Positions 1 to 9,177 of a DNA stretch of 64,000 nt are shown here, one piece after another. A program made the position numbers and the translations under genes. The notes under the pieces are model-generated. The model was given only the letters and a program-made list of their open reading frames with translations, was not told the DNA's origin and searched no databases. This stretch comes from Hymenobacter sediminicola. GTDB taxonomy: Bacteria > Bacteroidota > Bacteroidia > Cytophagales > Hymenobacteraceae. The stretch is from the NCBI RefSeq assembly GCF_014250515.1, contig NZ_CP060202.1, positions 2,291,001-2,355,000 of the forward strand. Reading direction: 5' to 3'. How positions within the stretch are numbered: the stretch's first letter is position 1; each line of letters starts with the position of its first letter.

Positions 1-55
1 CACTATTGCCTAGTACCACTAGCTGATGGCTGAACCATCTTTTTCCAGAATACAT

Positions 56-89
56 AAAAAAAGCCTGACCGGGATGGTCAGGCTTTTTT
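56..89 (-). terminator. Intrinsic terminator of the infC-rpmI-rplT operon
   Basis: A perfect hairpin (AAAAAGCCTGACC / GGTCAGGCTTTTT, 5-nt loop) lies just beyond the rplT stop on the minus strand and runs into a T-tract in that direction. Confidence 0.9.
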
Positions 90-107
90 ATCAGCAAGCA
101 GGACAGC

Positions 108-452
108 TTACTTGATTTTCTCCACAATGCCTTTGAAAGCAGCAGGGTGGTTCAGGGCGAGGTCAGCCAGAACTTTGCGGTTCAGCTCGATACCAGCCTT
201 CTTCAAGCCGCCCATCAGCTGCGAGTAGGACAGGCCATGCTCACGGGCACCAGCGTTGATACGCTGAATCCAGAGGGCACGGAACTCACGCTTCTTAACC
301 TTCCGGTCACGGTAAGCATAGAGAAGACCTTTCTCAACGGCGTTTTTAGCAACGGTCCATACGTTCTTGCGACGGCCATAATAGCCTTTCGCCAGACGCA
401 TTATTTTTTTCCGACGGTGGCGCGAAGCCACGTGGTTGACACTTCTTGGCAT
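108..452 (-). CDS. rplT: 50S ribosomal protein L20
   Basis: L20 binds 23S rRNA early in assembly of the large ribosomal subunit. The 114-residue product has the usual length, a highly basic N-terminal arm (begins [16 protein letters not shown]) followed by the helical globular half with the typical segment [18 protein letters not shown] near residues 60-77. It is the last gene of infC-rpmI-rplT, the classic bacterial order, 145 bp after rpmI and followed by a strong terminator. In other bacteria L20 represses this operon; no such structure is assigned here. Confidence 0.98.
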   Translation of the reverse strand: MPRSVNHVASRHRRKKIMRLAKGYYGRRKNVWTVAKNAVEKGLLYAYRDRKVKKREFRALWIQRINAGAREHGLSYSQLMGGLKKAGIELNRKVLADLALNHPAAFKGIVEKIK

Positions 453-597
453 AACCAGTTTTTTTTGGCGGCCGGCGGCGGACTAATGCCGCAGCTTTCG
501 TTTCAGCCGGACGCCTGGTGAAAAATTTAATGGGTGATTATTGACTTCCGATTGAGACGTAGTTCCCGAAATAGAAACAGCGCCCAATCGTCAATAA

Positions 598-792
598 TCA
601 AATGTTGAGCATGTCCTTTACGCGGTTCATGTCGGCCGAGCTAACCAGACCAACGTGCGTGAGAGCACGCTTCTGCTTGGTGGTTTTCTTGGTCAGGATG
701 TGGCTCTTGTACGCGTGCTTACGCTTGATTTTGCCCGTGCCGGTCAGCGAGAAACGCTTTTTGGCGCCGGACTTGGTCTTCATTTTCGGCAT
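598..792 (-). CDS. rpmI: 50S ribosomal protein L35
   Basis: L35 is a small basic protein of the large ribosomal subunit. The reading frame is open further upstream, but the family always begins [14 protein letters not shown], which places the ATG at 790-792 and gives 64 residues, the normal length; the longer upstream version would add residues unlike any L35. It sits between infC and rplT as in most bacteria, 92 bp after infC. No Shine-Dalgarno is evident before the start, as usual for this phylum. Confidence 0.97.
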   Translation of the reverse strand: MPKMKTKSGAKKRFSLTGTGKIKRKHAYKSHILTKKTTKQKRALTHVGLVSSADMNRVKDMLNI

Positions 793-884
793 TGTGGTGG
801 TGATAAAAAGGTGAAAAACTGCGGCGGTCGGCTGCCTAGGGCCGGTGCGCCAGCGCAAAAGATGGAGCCGAAGCCCCGGAAAAG

Positions 885-1541
885 CTATTCAGCGGCGCTG
901 TCTGCGGGAGCGGGAGCAGCAGCCGGTTTGGTCTCCTTAGGAGCTTCTTTGCTGCCTTCTTTCGGAGCAGCAGGCTTGGCGGGTTTTGCCGGAGCTACTG
1001 CTTTCGGAGCCAGATACAAGAACATCCGCTTGCCTTCGAGCTTAGGGAGCTGCTCTACTTTGCCAAGGTCTTCGAGAGCCTGAGCAAACTTGAGCAACAA
1101 AATCTCGCCCCGCTCTTTGAACACGATGCTCCGGCCTACGAAGTGCACATACGCCTTGATTTTGGCGCCTTCGCGCAGAAATTCCTGCGCGTGCTTCAGC
1201 TTGAAAGCAAAGTCGTGGTCATCGGTGTTGGGTCCGAAACGGATTTCCTTAATAACGACCTTGGTCTGCTTGGCCTTCAGCTCGCGGGTTTTCTTCTTCT
1301 GCTCGTACTTGAATTTCGAGTAGTCGATAACGCGGCACACGGGCGGTACAGCCGTGGGCGAAATTTCCACGAGGTCCAGGTTCTGCTCCTGAGCAAAGCG
1401 CCGGGCTTGCTCAATAGAATAGATGCCTTGTTCGATGTTGTCGCCAACAAGACGGACTTCGCGGGCCGTAATCTTCTGATTGATTTTGAACGGCTCCTCG
1501 ACCTGGGCGCGAGGGATATAACGGCGGTTAGGGGTTGCTAT
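885..1541 (-). CDS. infC: Translation initiation factor IF-3, probable AUA start
   Basis: IF-3 binds the 30S subunit and proofreads start codon and initiator tRNA. The C-terminal domain is clear ([19 protein letters not shown] and the [11 protein letters not shown] segment). The first ordinary in-frame start is a GTG at 1370, inside the N-terminal domain (within the stretch reading [14 protein letters not shown]). The homologous frame continues upstream as [20 protein letters not shown] with no ATG, GTG or TTG, up to an in-frame TAA at 1554-1556. The only sensible start is ATA at 1539-1541, 8 nt after a perfect AAGGAG. The product is 218 residues, with an Ala/Pro/Lys-rich tail of about 35 residues beyond the conserved core. 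Rare start codons on infC are known to permit autoregulation in Escherichia coli (AUU). Confidence 0.93.
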   Translation of the reverse strand: MATPNRRYIPRAQVEEPFKINQKITAREVRLVGDNIEQGIYSIEQARRFAQEQNLDLVEISPTAVPPVCRVIDYSKFKYEQKKKTRELKAKQTKVVIKEIRFGPNTDDHDFAFKLKHAQEFLREGAKIKAYVHFVGRSIVFKERGEILLLKFAQALEDLGKVEQLPKLEGKRMFLYLAPKAVAPAKPAKPAAPKEGSKEAPKETKPAAAPAPADSAAE

Positions 1542-1555
1542 GGCTTTTTCTCCTT
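1539..1555 (-). promoter_or_regulatory. Strong Shine-Dalgarno and rare start codon of infC
   Basis: On the minus strand AAGGAG (1550-1555) is followed after 8 nt by ATA (1539-1541). Strong Shine-Dalgarno sites are uncommon in this phylum. An in-frame TAA overlaps the site upstream at 1554-1556, so translation cannot start earlier. Inference: the site compensates for the poor start codon and makes infC expression sensitive to the level of IF-3. Confidence 0.75.
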
Positions 1556-1624
1556 AAGGTGAAAGTCGGTTTTTGCTAGGATTGATTAGGACGCTTACGC
1601 AGCCTGTTGGGTTCAATCAGCGGG

Positions 1625-1658
1625 CAAATATCCGCCATTTTTTCCAAACCCTCAACAA
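1625..1658 (-). promoter_or_regulatory. Candidate promoter for infC-rpmI-rplT
   Basis: On the minus strand GATATTTG (1625-1632) matches the TAnnTTTG box at all but the first position, and a TTG lies 20 nt upstream (1653-1655). It sits between the thrS terminator and infC, where a separate promoter for the ribosomal genes would be needed. Confidence 0.35.
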
Positions 1659-1747
1659 TGCCTATATAAAATCACCCTGAAATTGTCCTTTTCTGTTGAC
1701 TAGCCCAGGCAATTCTTCCTTTTCGGAAGTCCGCTACTGCACAAACA

Positions 1748-1782
1748 ACAAGCCCTCACCATGAAACATGGCAAGGGCTTGT
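1748..1782 (-). terminator. Terminator after thrS
   Basis: Hairpin ACAAGCCCT / AGGGCTTGT with an inner CCATG/CATGG pairing, followed on the minus strand by a TTGTTTG-rich stretch. It separates thrS from infC, so infC probably has its own promoter. Confidence 0.7.
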
Positions 1783-1824
1783 GTGAATGAGCGTAGAGCC
1801 CGGCATCAGATGCCGGTGGCAGGA

Positions 1825-3786
1825 CTAGCTGACAGCGGCAATCTGTTTGCCATCCATCATGTCGTTTACCTGTTGCTGGAAGCTACTGATGAACTCGGCA
1901 ATAGACATAGCGCCCACGTCACCTTGGCCGTGGCGGCGCACCGATACGATGCCTTCGGCCTGCTCCTTCTCACCCACAATGAGCATATAGGGCACTTTGG
2001 AAACCTCCGCGTCGCGGATTTTGCGGCCGATTTTCTCGTCGCGGTGGTCTACGGTGCCGCGTAACTCGGCCTGCACCAGCTGGTCGTACACCTGCTGGGC
2101 ATAGTCGTGATACTTCTCCGAGATGGGCAGCACGGCAAACTGCTCAGGCGAGAGCCAGAGCGGGAAGTTACCACCACAGTGCTCGATGAGCACAGCCACG
2201 AAACGCTCCAGCGAGCCAAACGGGGCGCGGTGCAGCATCACGGGACGCTGGCGGGAATTGTCGGAGGCCACATATTCCAGCTCGAACCGCTCGGGCAGAT
2301 TGTAGTCTACCTGAATGGTGCCCAGCTGCCACTTGCGGCCAATGGCGTCACGCACCATGAAATCGAGCTTAGGGCCGTAGAAGGCTGCTTCACCTAGTTC
2401 CGTTACAGTGGTCAACCCCTTCTCGGCGGCGGCTTCGATGATGGCCCGCTCAGCTTTCTCCCAGTTCTCGTCGGAGCCGATGTATTTGGCTTTATTCTCC
2501 GGGTCACGCAGGGAAATTTGGGCCGTGAAATCGGGAAAATCGAGGGCTTTGAGTACGTAGAGTACTATGTCAATCACCTTCAGAAACTCCTCCTTCACCT
2601 GGTCGGGGCGGCAGAAGATATGGGCGTCGTCCTGCGTGAAACCACGTACCCGCGTCAGGCCGTGCAGCTCACCTGATTGTTCGTAGCGGTACACGGTGCC
2701 AAACTCAGCGAAGCGCACTGGCAGGTCGCGGTACGAGCGAGGCTTGGTTTTGTAGATTTCGCAGTGGTGAGGGCAGTTCATGGGCTTGAGGAAGAACTCC
2801 TCACCCGGGTTCGGCGTCTTGATGGGCTGGAACGAATCGGCGCCGTACTTCTCGTAGTGGCCGCTGGTTACGTACAGTTCCTTCGAGCCAATATGGGGCG
2901 TCACGACGGGCTGGTAGCCAGCTTTAATCTGGGCGCGGCGCAGGAACTGCTCCAGCCGTTCGCGCAGGGCGGTGCCTTTGGGCAGCCACAGGGGCAGCCC
3001 CGCTCCTACTTTCTCACTGAATGCAAACAGCTCCAACTCCTTGCCCAGCTTACGGTGGTCGCGGCGCTTGGCTTCTTCCAGCCGCTCCAGGTACTCGGTC
3101 AGCTCCTTCGCCTTTGGGAAGGTGATGCCGTAGATGCGCGTGAGCTGCTTGTTCTTCTCGTCTCCGCGCCAGTAAGCGCCGGCCACGTTGAGCAGTTTTA
3201 CAGCCTTGATAGGTGAAGTATCAGGGATGTGCGGGCCGCGGCAGAGGTCGGTGAAGTCGCCCTGCGTGTAGAAAGTGATGGAGCCGTCTTCGAGGCGCTC
3301 CAGCAAATCCAGCTTGTACGGGTCCTGCTTCTCAGTGAAGTAGGCAATGGCATCGGCTTTGCTCACTTCCTTGCGCTCGAATTGGCTTTTCTTCTTGGCC
3401 AGCTCCAGCATCTTCTTCTCGACTTCCGGCAAATCGTCGGTTGAAATCGAACGACCTTCACCCAGGTCGATGTCGTAGTAGAAGCCGTTTTCGATGCTGG
3501 GGCCGATGCCCAACTTTACGCCGGGGTACAAGGCTTCCAGGGCTTCGGCCATGAGGTGGGCCGAAGAGTGCCAGAAGGACGCTTTGCCTTCGGGGTCGTT
3601 CCAGGTCAGGATGGCAACCTGCGCATCTTGGTCAATCGGGCGGTGCAGGTCGCGCACTTCGCCGTTGACACGCACGCCGAGGGCATTGCGGGCGAGGCCT
3701 TCGCTGATGCCGGCGGCAACGTCGTAGCCCGTGGCGCCATCTACAAACTGGCGCACCGAGCCGTCGGGGAGGGTGATATTGAGCAT
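1825..3786 (-). CDS. thrS: Threonine--tRNA ligase
   Basis: Charges tRNA-Thr with threonine in the cytoplasm. The domain order is complete: N-terminal TGS domain ([10 protein letters not shown], residues 1-60), editing/second additional domain with the [11 protein letters not shown] metal-binding segment near residue 75, class II catalytic core with the zinc-ligand segment [11 protein letters not shown] and motif regions in the middle, and the anticodon-binding domain at the C-terminus. The ATG at 3784-3786 starts exactly at the TGS domain; an upstream extension of 15 residues in the same frame is unlikely. At 653 residues the length is typical. It precedes infC on the same strand, a conserved neighbourhood, but a terminator lies between them. 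Confidence 0.98.
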   Translation of the reverse strand: MLNITLPDGSVRQFVDGATGYDVAAGISEGLARNALGVRVNGEVRDLHRPIDQDAQVAILTWNDPEGKASFWHSSAHLMAEALEALYPGVKLGIGPSIENGFYYDIDLGEGRSISTDDLPEVEKKMLELAKKKSQFERKEVSKADAIAYFTEKQDPYKLDLLERLEDGSITFYTQGDFTDLCRGPHIPDTSPIKAVKLLNVAGAYWRGDEKNKQLTRIYGITFPKAKELTEYLERLEEAKRRDHRKLGKELELFAFSEKVGAGLPLWLPKGTALRERLEQFLRRAQIKAGYQPVVTPHIGSKELYVTSGHYEKYGADSFQPIKTPNPGEEFFLKPMNCPHHCEIYKTKPRSYRDLPVRFAEFGTVYRYEQSGELHGLTRVRGFTQDDAHIFCRPDQVKEEFLKVIDIVLYVLKALDFPDFTAQISLRDPENKAKYIGSDENWEKAERAIIEAAAEKGLTTVTELGEAAFYGPKLDFMVRDAIGRKWQLGTIQVDYNLPERFELEYVASDNSRQRPVMLHRAPFGSLERFVAVLIEHCGGNFPLWLSPEQFAVLPISEKYHDYAQQVYDQLVQAELRGTVDHRDEKIGRKIRDAEVSKVPYMLIVGEKEQAEGIVSVRRHGQGDVGAMSIAEFISSFQQQVNDMMDGKQIAAVS

Positions 3787-3914
3787 TGAATTGGGTAGAT
3801 AATGGCTATACAAACAGCCGTGAAGCCGCAAGTTAAGGAAATGGCGAAATGGAAAGTTGGTGGAACTGCAAGTTCGTGCAGATTACTCCCTAACTCAGCA
3901 CTTCGCCAACTCTC

Positions 3915-5066
3915 CTAGAGCCCTAATCCGGGGAGACCCGGCCGCTGAATAGAAATGGGCTCGATGGGCTCGACGGTGCGGCGTGGAGTTTCGTCCACAA
4001 TGATGCCTCTGGCCCGGTTGCTCACCTTCCATGCTTTGTAGGTCCAGTGCCGGTTGCCTGGGTTTTCGGCTACCAGCAGGCGGTACTGGTCGGCGGCTTC
4101 TGGGTAGCGGCCAAGGCTTTCCAGGCTTTCTGCCAGCATCTGGCGGGCGCCAGCTAGGCGGGGTGCACGGCGCAAGGCGCGCTGCAGGTGCGGAATGGCC
4201 ACGGCATACTTTCGGGTTTTCAACGCAGCCAATGCCAAACGATAATCAGCACGGTAAAAAGTGGTATCCAGCTGCACGGTACGGGCATAAATGCGCACGG
4301 CGCTGTCAGGCTGGTTTTGCAGCTCAAACTGACGGCCATAGTCATACCAGAGCGGACCATAATTGGGCGCTACCTTCAGGCCACGAGCCGCATACAGGGC
4401 CGCATTAGCTGGCTGGCGGTAGGCATTCGACAGAAAGGCCAGCTGGTGCAGGGTTTCGGGCTGACGCGGGTCGCGGGCCAGGCTGGCACGCAGGTAGTCC
4501 AGAGCCTGCGTGGTATCCTGTAGCCCAACGTGGGCCATGCCTTTGTAGAAAAGGGCAGCTGTGTGGTCGGGTTCCTGCTGCAGGGCACGGTCGAGATAGT
4601 CGATGGCAGTTTGATAGTGGCGTGAGGCCAGATGTGTTTCGCCCACCAGCAGGTTCAATTCAGCAGACGCGTAGCCACGCCGCGACGCAATATCGGCGGC
4701 GGCCAGAGCACTCTGGAGCTTGCCTTGGGCACGCAGGGCCCGCGCTTTAAGGAAGTAGAACTCACCGGGCGTATCATCCAAGTCGAGGGCCTGGGTTATA
4801 TCCTGCAAGGCAGGCTCAATCTGGCCGGCATCGAGGCGAAATGCAGCTCGGCGCGCGTAAAGAGAAGCATTGCGCGGTTGGCGAGCTATGGCCCCGTCTA
4901 GTTCTTCGGCCTGAATTTTTGGACCGCTCTGTACTGTTTTCAGGTCCACCATTGCCTCAGGCTGCTCCTCGGCGCCGGCACCGCAGGCCGTAGCAAGCAG
5001 TGCCGTAAGAGGCAGCAGCAGAAACGGGCGCAAAAAACCCAGGAAGGAAGAAACGGTAGCTGACAT
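3915..5066 (-). CDS. TPR-repeat lipoprotein
   Basis: A 383-residue exported protein with an N-terminal hydrophobic segment ending in a lipobox-like LLATAC, so probably a lipoprotein. The rest is a run of about seven to eight tetratricopeptide repeats (for example the segments around HYQTAIDYLDRALQQEPDH and YPEAADQYRLLVAENPGN), then a proline-rich tail ending PGLPGLGL. TPR arrays are protein-binding scaffolds; the partner is not predictable. The start at 5066 (MSATVSS) is preferred over the ATG three codons earlier because a promoter box lies directly upstream at 5073-5080. The next gene upstream also encodes a TPR protein. Confidence 0.8.
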   Translation of the reverse strand: MSATVSSFLGFLRPFLLLPLTALLATACGAGAEEQPEAMVDLKTVQSGPKIQAEELDGAIARQPRNASLYARRAAFRLDAGQIEPALQDITQALDLDDTPGEFYFLKARALRAQGKLQSALAAADIASRRGYASAELNLLVGETHLASRHYQTAIDYLDRALQQEPDHTAALFYKGMAHVGLQDTTQALDYLRASLARDPRQPETLHQLAFLSNAYRQPANAALYAARGLKVAPNYGPLWYDYGRQFELQNQPDSAVRIYARTVQLDTTFYRADYRLALAALKTRKYAVAIPHLQRALRRAPRLAGARQMLAESLESLGRYPEAADQYRLLVAENPGNRHWTYKAWKVSNRARGIIVDETPRRTVEPIEPISIQRPGLPGLGL

Positions 5067-5072
5067 CGGGGG

Positions 5073-5080
5073 CAAAGATA
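5073..5080 (-). promoter_or_regulatory. -7 promoter box for the TPR lipoprotein
   Basis: TATCTTTG on the minus strand fits TAnnTTTG exactly. It lies only 6 nt before the ATG at 5066, which would make the transcript leaderless or nearly so. No TTG at the ideal -33 distance was found. Confidence 0.45.
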
Positions 5081-5111
5081 CGGAAGGTAGCAGCCGGATA
5101 GCACGGGCCGG

Positions 5112-5987
5112 CTAGTCTACGTTGCGCATGTGCCGATGCACCTGCTTTACCAGCCGCCGGTTTAGTTGCACCAGCATCTTACGGCAGCGCCGGCTGATTT
5201 CCAGTTCCTCGGCCGTAACCGGTGTTAGCTCCACGGCATCCTGCAGTACCGCAGTTGCTTGGGTATTATAGCCCTGGTTCAGATACACCCGCGCCAGATC
5301 ATAAGCATATTCAATGCGCTTGGGGTTCAGCTCGTGCGCTTTGGAAAGTGCCTCTATGGCGGCCCGGGTACTGGCTCCGGAAGGCATACCACCCAGAAAC
5401 ACCCGACTGAATATCCGCTCCAGAATGTTGTAGTGGTCGACGCGGTAGTGCCAGCGGCCCAGCAGCTGCCAGGCATCCGCAAAATCAGGACGCTGCGCCA
5501 CAGCCTTAAACACATATGGCTTCATCTCCTTATAGGAAAGCAACCGGCTGCGGGCAGTGAGCAAGGTGGCTTGGTTTGCCAGCGCCAAGGCCTCCGCATA
5601 ATTTCCCTCAGCTCCCTCAGCCCGTACGACAAGGGCCCGGCTGGCATAAAGCCGAGCAGCAGAGAAGTAGGCCATTTTTCGGGTTTCGTCGGTGTAGCGG
5701 GCCCCAATCCGGACGCTGAGTACCGCAGCCCGCCATAGAGCTTCGTAGGTGGCGGGAGCCTGAGCCAATGCCTGCTCGTATTTGCCCAAGGCCTCTGAGT
5801 CCTTGTACTGGTTTTGCAACTCCTGCCCTTCGCGCAACAGCTTCGCGACAAGAGCTGTTTCCGGCGTTTCTGCGGGCAGCTTAGGCGTAGGCTTAGAGGT
5901 CCTGCGCCATTGGGCTTCGGTAGGCACAGCCAGTAGGCCAGCCCAAAGCAGTATCAGCCAAAAAAAACGACCCAAAGGCACTACCAT
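5112..5987 (-). CDS. Secreted TPR-like protein
   Basis: A 291-residue protein with a signal peptide (MVVPLGRFFWLILLWAG, cleavage likely after EAQ near residue 26) and helical repeats of TPR type: one near residues 45-70 (EGQELQNQYKDSEALGKYEQ), further ones around 150-175 and 195-260. The organisation, with long helices between repeats and the segment RPDFADAWQLLGRWHYRV, faintly resembles RMDN-type TPR proteins, but this is only an impression. The ATG at 5985-5987 is chosen because it begins the signal peptide; the frame is open for 41 further codons upstream. It is transcribed toward the TPR lipoprotein gene, which has its own promoter box. Confidence 0.75.
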   Translation of the reverse strand: MVVPLGRFFWLILLWAGLLAVPTEAQWRRTSKPTPKLPAETPETALVAKLLREGQELQNQYKDSEALGKYEQALAQAPATYEALWRAAVLSVRIGARYTDETRKMAYFSAARLYASRALVVRAEGAEGNYAEALALANQATLLTARSRLLSYKEMKPYVFKAVAQRPDFADAWQLLGRWHYRVDHYNILERIFSRVFLGGMPSGASTRAAIEALSKAHELNPKRIEYAYDLARVYLNQGYNTQATAVLQDAVELTPVTAEELEISRRCRKMLVQLNRRLVKQVHRHMRNVD

Positions 5988-6097
5988 GCAAACAACTACC
6001 GCAGACTGTGCCGCAAAGCTGCAGCTTTTCACAAGATGCTTCACTCTGTCGGTGAAGCGTCTGCTTACCACAGGGCAAGCGTACTGCAAGTTCACGA

Positions 6098-6130
6098 AAA
6101 AGCCCCGCAAGTTGCAACTGCGGGGCTTTT
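6098..6130 (-). terminator. Terminator after parC
   Basis: AAAAGCCCCGCA / TGCGGGGCTTTT, a perfect 12-bp stem followed by T residues on the minus strand, 7 bp after the parC stop. Confidence 0.85.
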
Positions 6131-6136
6131 CGGTAT

Positions 6137-9094
6137 TTAAAACAACTTAAGCTGCGACTTGGGAGTCTTTAGTATGGCCTGGGCCTGGGCAATATCGGCA
6201 GCCGAAATATCCACGGGGCCGGTCAGATCAGGCAGTGGCCCTTCCGGCTCGCTGGGCCCAGCGGCCGACCGGGGAATGGTGGCCGGACCGGCCTTTTTCT
6301 TCACTTCGCGCCGCTGGGGCTCAGGACCTTCATCCGTCAGCAGGGTCACGGCATGAATCCGGAAGTAGTTGAGCTTGTTGCCCATTGCCTTCCACCCTTT
6401 CACATCAATGAACTCGTGCAGGCTGATTTTCTCGGTTTCCTTGTCGGCTTTCTTATCGCGCTGCAGCTTCACCTCCACTTGCGGTTCGGGGTTGGCCGTT
6501 ACCGCTATCAGCTTCGAGCCCGTGGTTTCGCTAATAAATGTGAAGCGCTTTTTCAGGGTCGTCGTCTCGATGGTGAACCGCTTTACGTAGTACGTCTTTG
6601 ATTCGCCCTCGTAATACACAGCCGTTAGCACCAAACCGGGCTCCAGCTTGCGTAGCAACACCATGTTTGCCATCTCAAAGTGCAGCGACAACTCGGGCGG
6701 CATCAGTTCGTAGCTGCCATCCTTGTACACACGCAGCAGCGTGTCATCGGTATCGAAGGTACCCAGGTAACGGCCATGGCCGGCATGGTTGAGGCGGCCC
6801 ACCACACTATCAAAGAACATTTCGCGGCCACCCAGCGTCGAGTCGCCGAGGCTTTTCTGCGTGATTTTCTTGATAGGTTGCTTCGTGACAATGTTTCCCA
6901 TCGAACCCTTGCCTTTGATTGACAGCTCGGCAAAGTCAAAGTCGAACTGCTTCACGCGGGCCGGCGCCTTATCGGAAAGCTGCACACCTACTATCTCCGA
7001 CTCCGAATTGGGATTGGCCGTGAGGTAGAGCGTTTTGGTGCCTTTCGTCCCCTTCGTCAGGTCGTATACTTTGTCGCGGGTGATGCCCGTTACAAGGAAG
7101 CGCTTAGCGAAGCTGATACCTGAGACACCATCCTGGTAAATCATGTTGTACACCAGCCGGTCGTCGTTCTTGTTATAGACGCCAACGTGCAGAATGTCCT
7201 TCCCCACGAAGGTCTTTTCGGCAATCCGGGTTACTGTGAACGTGCCATCCCGCTTGATGCTGATGATGTCGTCGAGGTCGGAACAGTCGCAGACATGCTC
7301 TACCTGCTCGTCCTTTTTCAGGCCGTAGCCCACAAAACCGTCGCGGCGGTTCACGTAGAGCTTTTGGTTGGCCACGGCTACTTTTTGGGCCGTTACCACA
7401 TCAAAGGTGCGGAGTTGGGTTTTCCGCTCCCTATTCTGACCGTACTTTTTAAGCAGCCCCTCGAAGTAGTTGATGGCGTAGCGCGTGAGATTGGCGAGGT
7501 GGTCGGCCACTTCTGCCAGCTCCGTTTCCAGCCGCTGAATGTACTCATCAGCCTTAAAGCCGTCGTATTTGGAAATGCGCTTGATGCGGATTTCGGTGAG
7601 GCGGGTGAGGTCGTCTTCGGTAATGGCCCGGCGCATCACAATGCGTGTGTCATTGGCCTTGGGCTTCTCGCCTTCGATGCGCACGAATTTCTTCAGGCCC
7701 GCATCAATGGTCTGCAGGATTTCCTCCCATGTTTCGCACTCCTCAATTTTGCGGTAGATGCGGTTTTCGATGAAAATCTTCTCCAGCGAAGCCGAATGCC
7801 ACTTTTCCTGCAGCTCTTCTTCCCGGATTTCTAGTTCCCGCTCCAGCAAGCGCAACGTCTTCTGGGTGCTCAGGCGCAGCATGTCCTCCACCCCCACGAA
7901 GCGCGGCTTGTCCTCGATGATGACGCAGGTGTTGGGCGAAATACTAACCTCGCAGTCGGTGAAGGCATACAGCGCATCCATCGTCAGGTCCGGCGAAACG
8001 CCGGTGGGCAGATGTACTTGTATTTCTACCGTGGCAGCCGTGTTGTCGACTACCTTTTTAATCTTGATTTTATTCCCTTCCGAGGCTTTCACGATGCTTT
8101 CCATCAGCGCCGTGGTGGTGGTGCCGTATGGAATGTCGCGAATAACCAGCATGGTCTTATCGACCTTCTCGATGGTGGCACGCAGCCGGATTTTGGCGCC
8201 GCGCAGGCCACCGTTATAGTTCGTGACGTCGCAGAGTCCACCGGTCGGGAAGTCCGGAAACAGCTGGATTTCCCGGCCGCGCAGTACATCAATACTGGCT
8301 TTGCACAACTCGCGGAAGTTGTGGGGCATGATCTTGGTGCTCAGGCCCACAGCAATGCCTTCCACGCCTTGTGCCAGTAACAGCGGAAACTTCACGGGCA
8401 GCGTAGTCGGCTCACGCTTGCGGCCGTCGTAGCTCATCTGCCACTCCGTGATGTCGGGGTTGAACACGACGTCCAGCGCAAACTTGCTCAGGCGGGCTTC
8501 TATGTAACGCGGGGCCGCCGCGCCGTCGCCGGTCCGGATGTCGCCCCAGTTGCCCTGAGTTTCAATCAGTAGGTCCTTCTGCCCCAGGTTCACCATAGCG
8601 TCGCCAATGCTGGCGTCGCCGTGGGGGTGGTACTGCATGGTCTGCCCAATGACGTTGGCCACTTTGTTGAAGCGGCCATCATCCATCTCCTTCATGGCGT
8701 GCAGAATGCGGCGTTGCACCGGCTTAAGTCCATCTTCAATGGCGGGCACGGCACGCTCCAGAATCACGTAGCTGGCGTAGTCCAGAAACCAGTTCTGGTA
8801 CATGCCATTCACGGTGGCTACATCGTGGATGGTTTCGCCAGGTGCGAACTTCGGCTCTTCTTCTGCCTCCGCAATTTCTTCGGTTTCGGCTGGTTCCGTT
8901 TCCTCAGTGGATGCTTCGGCCGTGGCCATTTCGCTCAGTAGTGCCACTGTTTCCTCATCCGAATCGGCGGGAATGCCGGCGGGGCCAGCAGCAGTAAATG
9001 CAGCGGGAGCAGCCCCAAGTTCAACAGTGTCGCCGGCCGTGAACAGGTCGGCCGCATCTTGCTCGGGGGTGTGGGGAGTATTCTCTTCTGACAC
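6137..9094 (-). CDS. parC: DNA topoisomerase IV subunit A
   Basis: Type IIA topoisomerase subunit that cuts and rejoins DNA to decatenate chromosomes, acting with ParE. The catalytic tyrosine is visible in GAAAPRYIEARL (Tyr197), with the QTMQYHPHGDASIGDAM motif at about 151-167 and the winged-helix/tower region after it. The C-terminal third carries the beta-pinwheel-like region. At 985 residues it is long, mainly because of an acidic, Ala/Glu-rich N-terminal extension of about 80 residues. It follows parE by 83 bp on the same strand, so the two subunits are probably co-transcribed. The spacer holds a GC-rich hairpin (9138-9166) without a T-run. gyrA is a possible alternative name, but pairing with this ParE-type subunit favours topoisomerase IV. 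Confidence 0.92.
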   Translation of the reverse strand: MSEENTPHTPEQDAADLFTAGDTVELGAAPAAFTAAGPAGIPADSDEETVALLSEMATAEASTEETEPAETEEIAEAEEEPKFAPGETIHDVATVNGMYQNWFLDYASYVILERAVPAIEDGLKPVQRRILHAMKEMDDGRFNKVANVIGQTMQYHPHGDASIGDAMVNLGQKDLLIETQGNWGDIRTGDGAAAPRYIEARLSKFALDVVFNPDITEWQMSYDGRKREPTTLPVKFPLLLAQGVEGIAVGLSTKIMPHNFRELCKASIDVLRGREIQLFPDFPTGGLCDVTNYNGGLRGAKIRLRATIEKVDKTMLVIRDIPYGTTTTALMESIVKASEGNKIKIKKVVDNTAATVEIQVHLPTGVSPDLTMDALYAFTDCEVSISPNTCVIIEDKPRFVGVEDMLRLSTQKTLRLLERELEIREEELQEKWHSASLEKIFIENRIYRKIEECETWEEILQTIDAGLKKFVRIEGEKPKANDTRIVMRRAITEDDLTRLTEIRIKRISKYDGFKADEYIQRLETELAEVADHLANLTRYAINYFEGLLKKYGQNRERKTQLRTFDVVTAQKVAVANQKLYVNRRDGFVGYGLKKDEQVEHVCDCSDLDDIISIKRDGTFTVTRIAEKTFVGKDILHVGVYNKNDDRLVYNMIYQDGVSGISFAKRFLVTGITRDKVYDLTKGTKGTKTLYLTANPNSESEIVGVQLSDKAPARVKQFDFDFAELSIKGKGSMGNIVTKQPIKKITQKSLGDSTLGGREMFFDSVVGRLNHAGHGRYLGTFDTDDTLLRVYKDGSYELMPPELSLHFEMANMVLLRKLEPGLVLTAVYYEGESKTYYVKRFTIETTTLKKRFTFISETTGSKLIAVTANPEPQVEVKLQRDKKADKETEKISLHEFIDVKGWKAMGNKLNYFRIHAVTLLTDEGPEPQRREVKKKAGPATIPRSAAGPSEPEGPLPDLTGPVDISAADIAQAQAILKTPKSQLKLF

Positions 9095-9177
9095 GGCGGG
9101 GTGTGGCGCTTGCCACGGTTATTATCCTTGTACCTCTCTCCGGGTATGGCGGAGCCACACCCGGAGGAAACTCAAAA

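Noticed and set aside
9138..9166. Hairpin between parE and parC as a terminator
   Set aside because: CTCCGGGT/ACCCGGAG forms a stem, but no T-run follows on the minus strand; more likely an internal operon structure.
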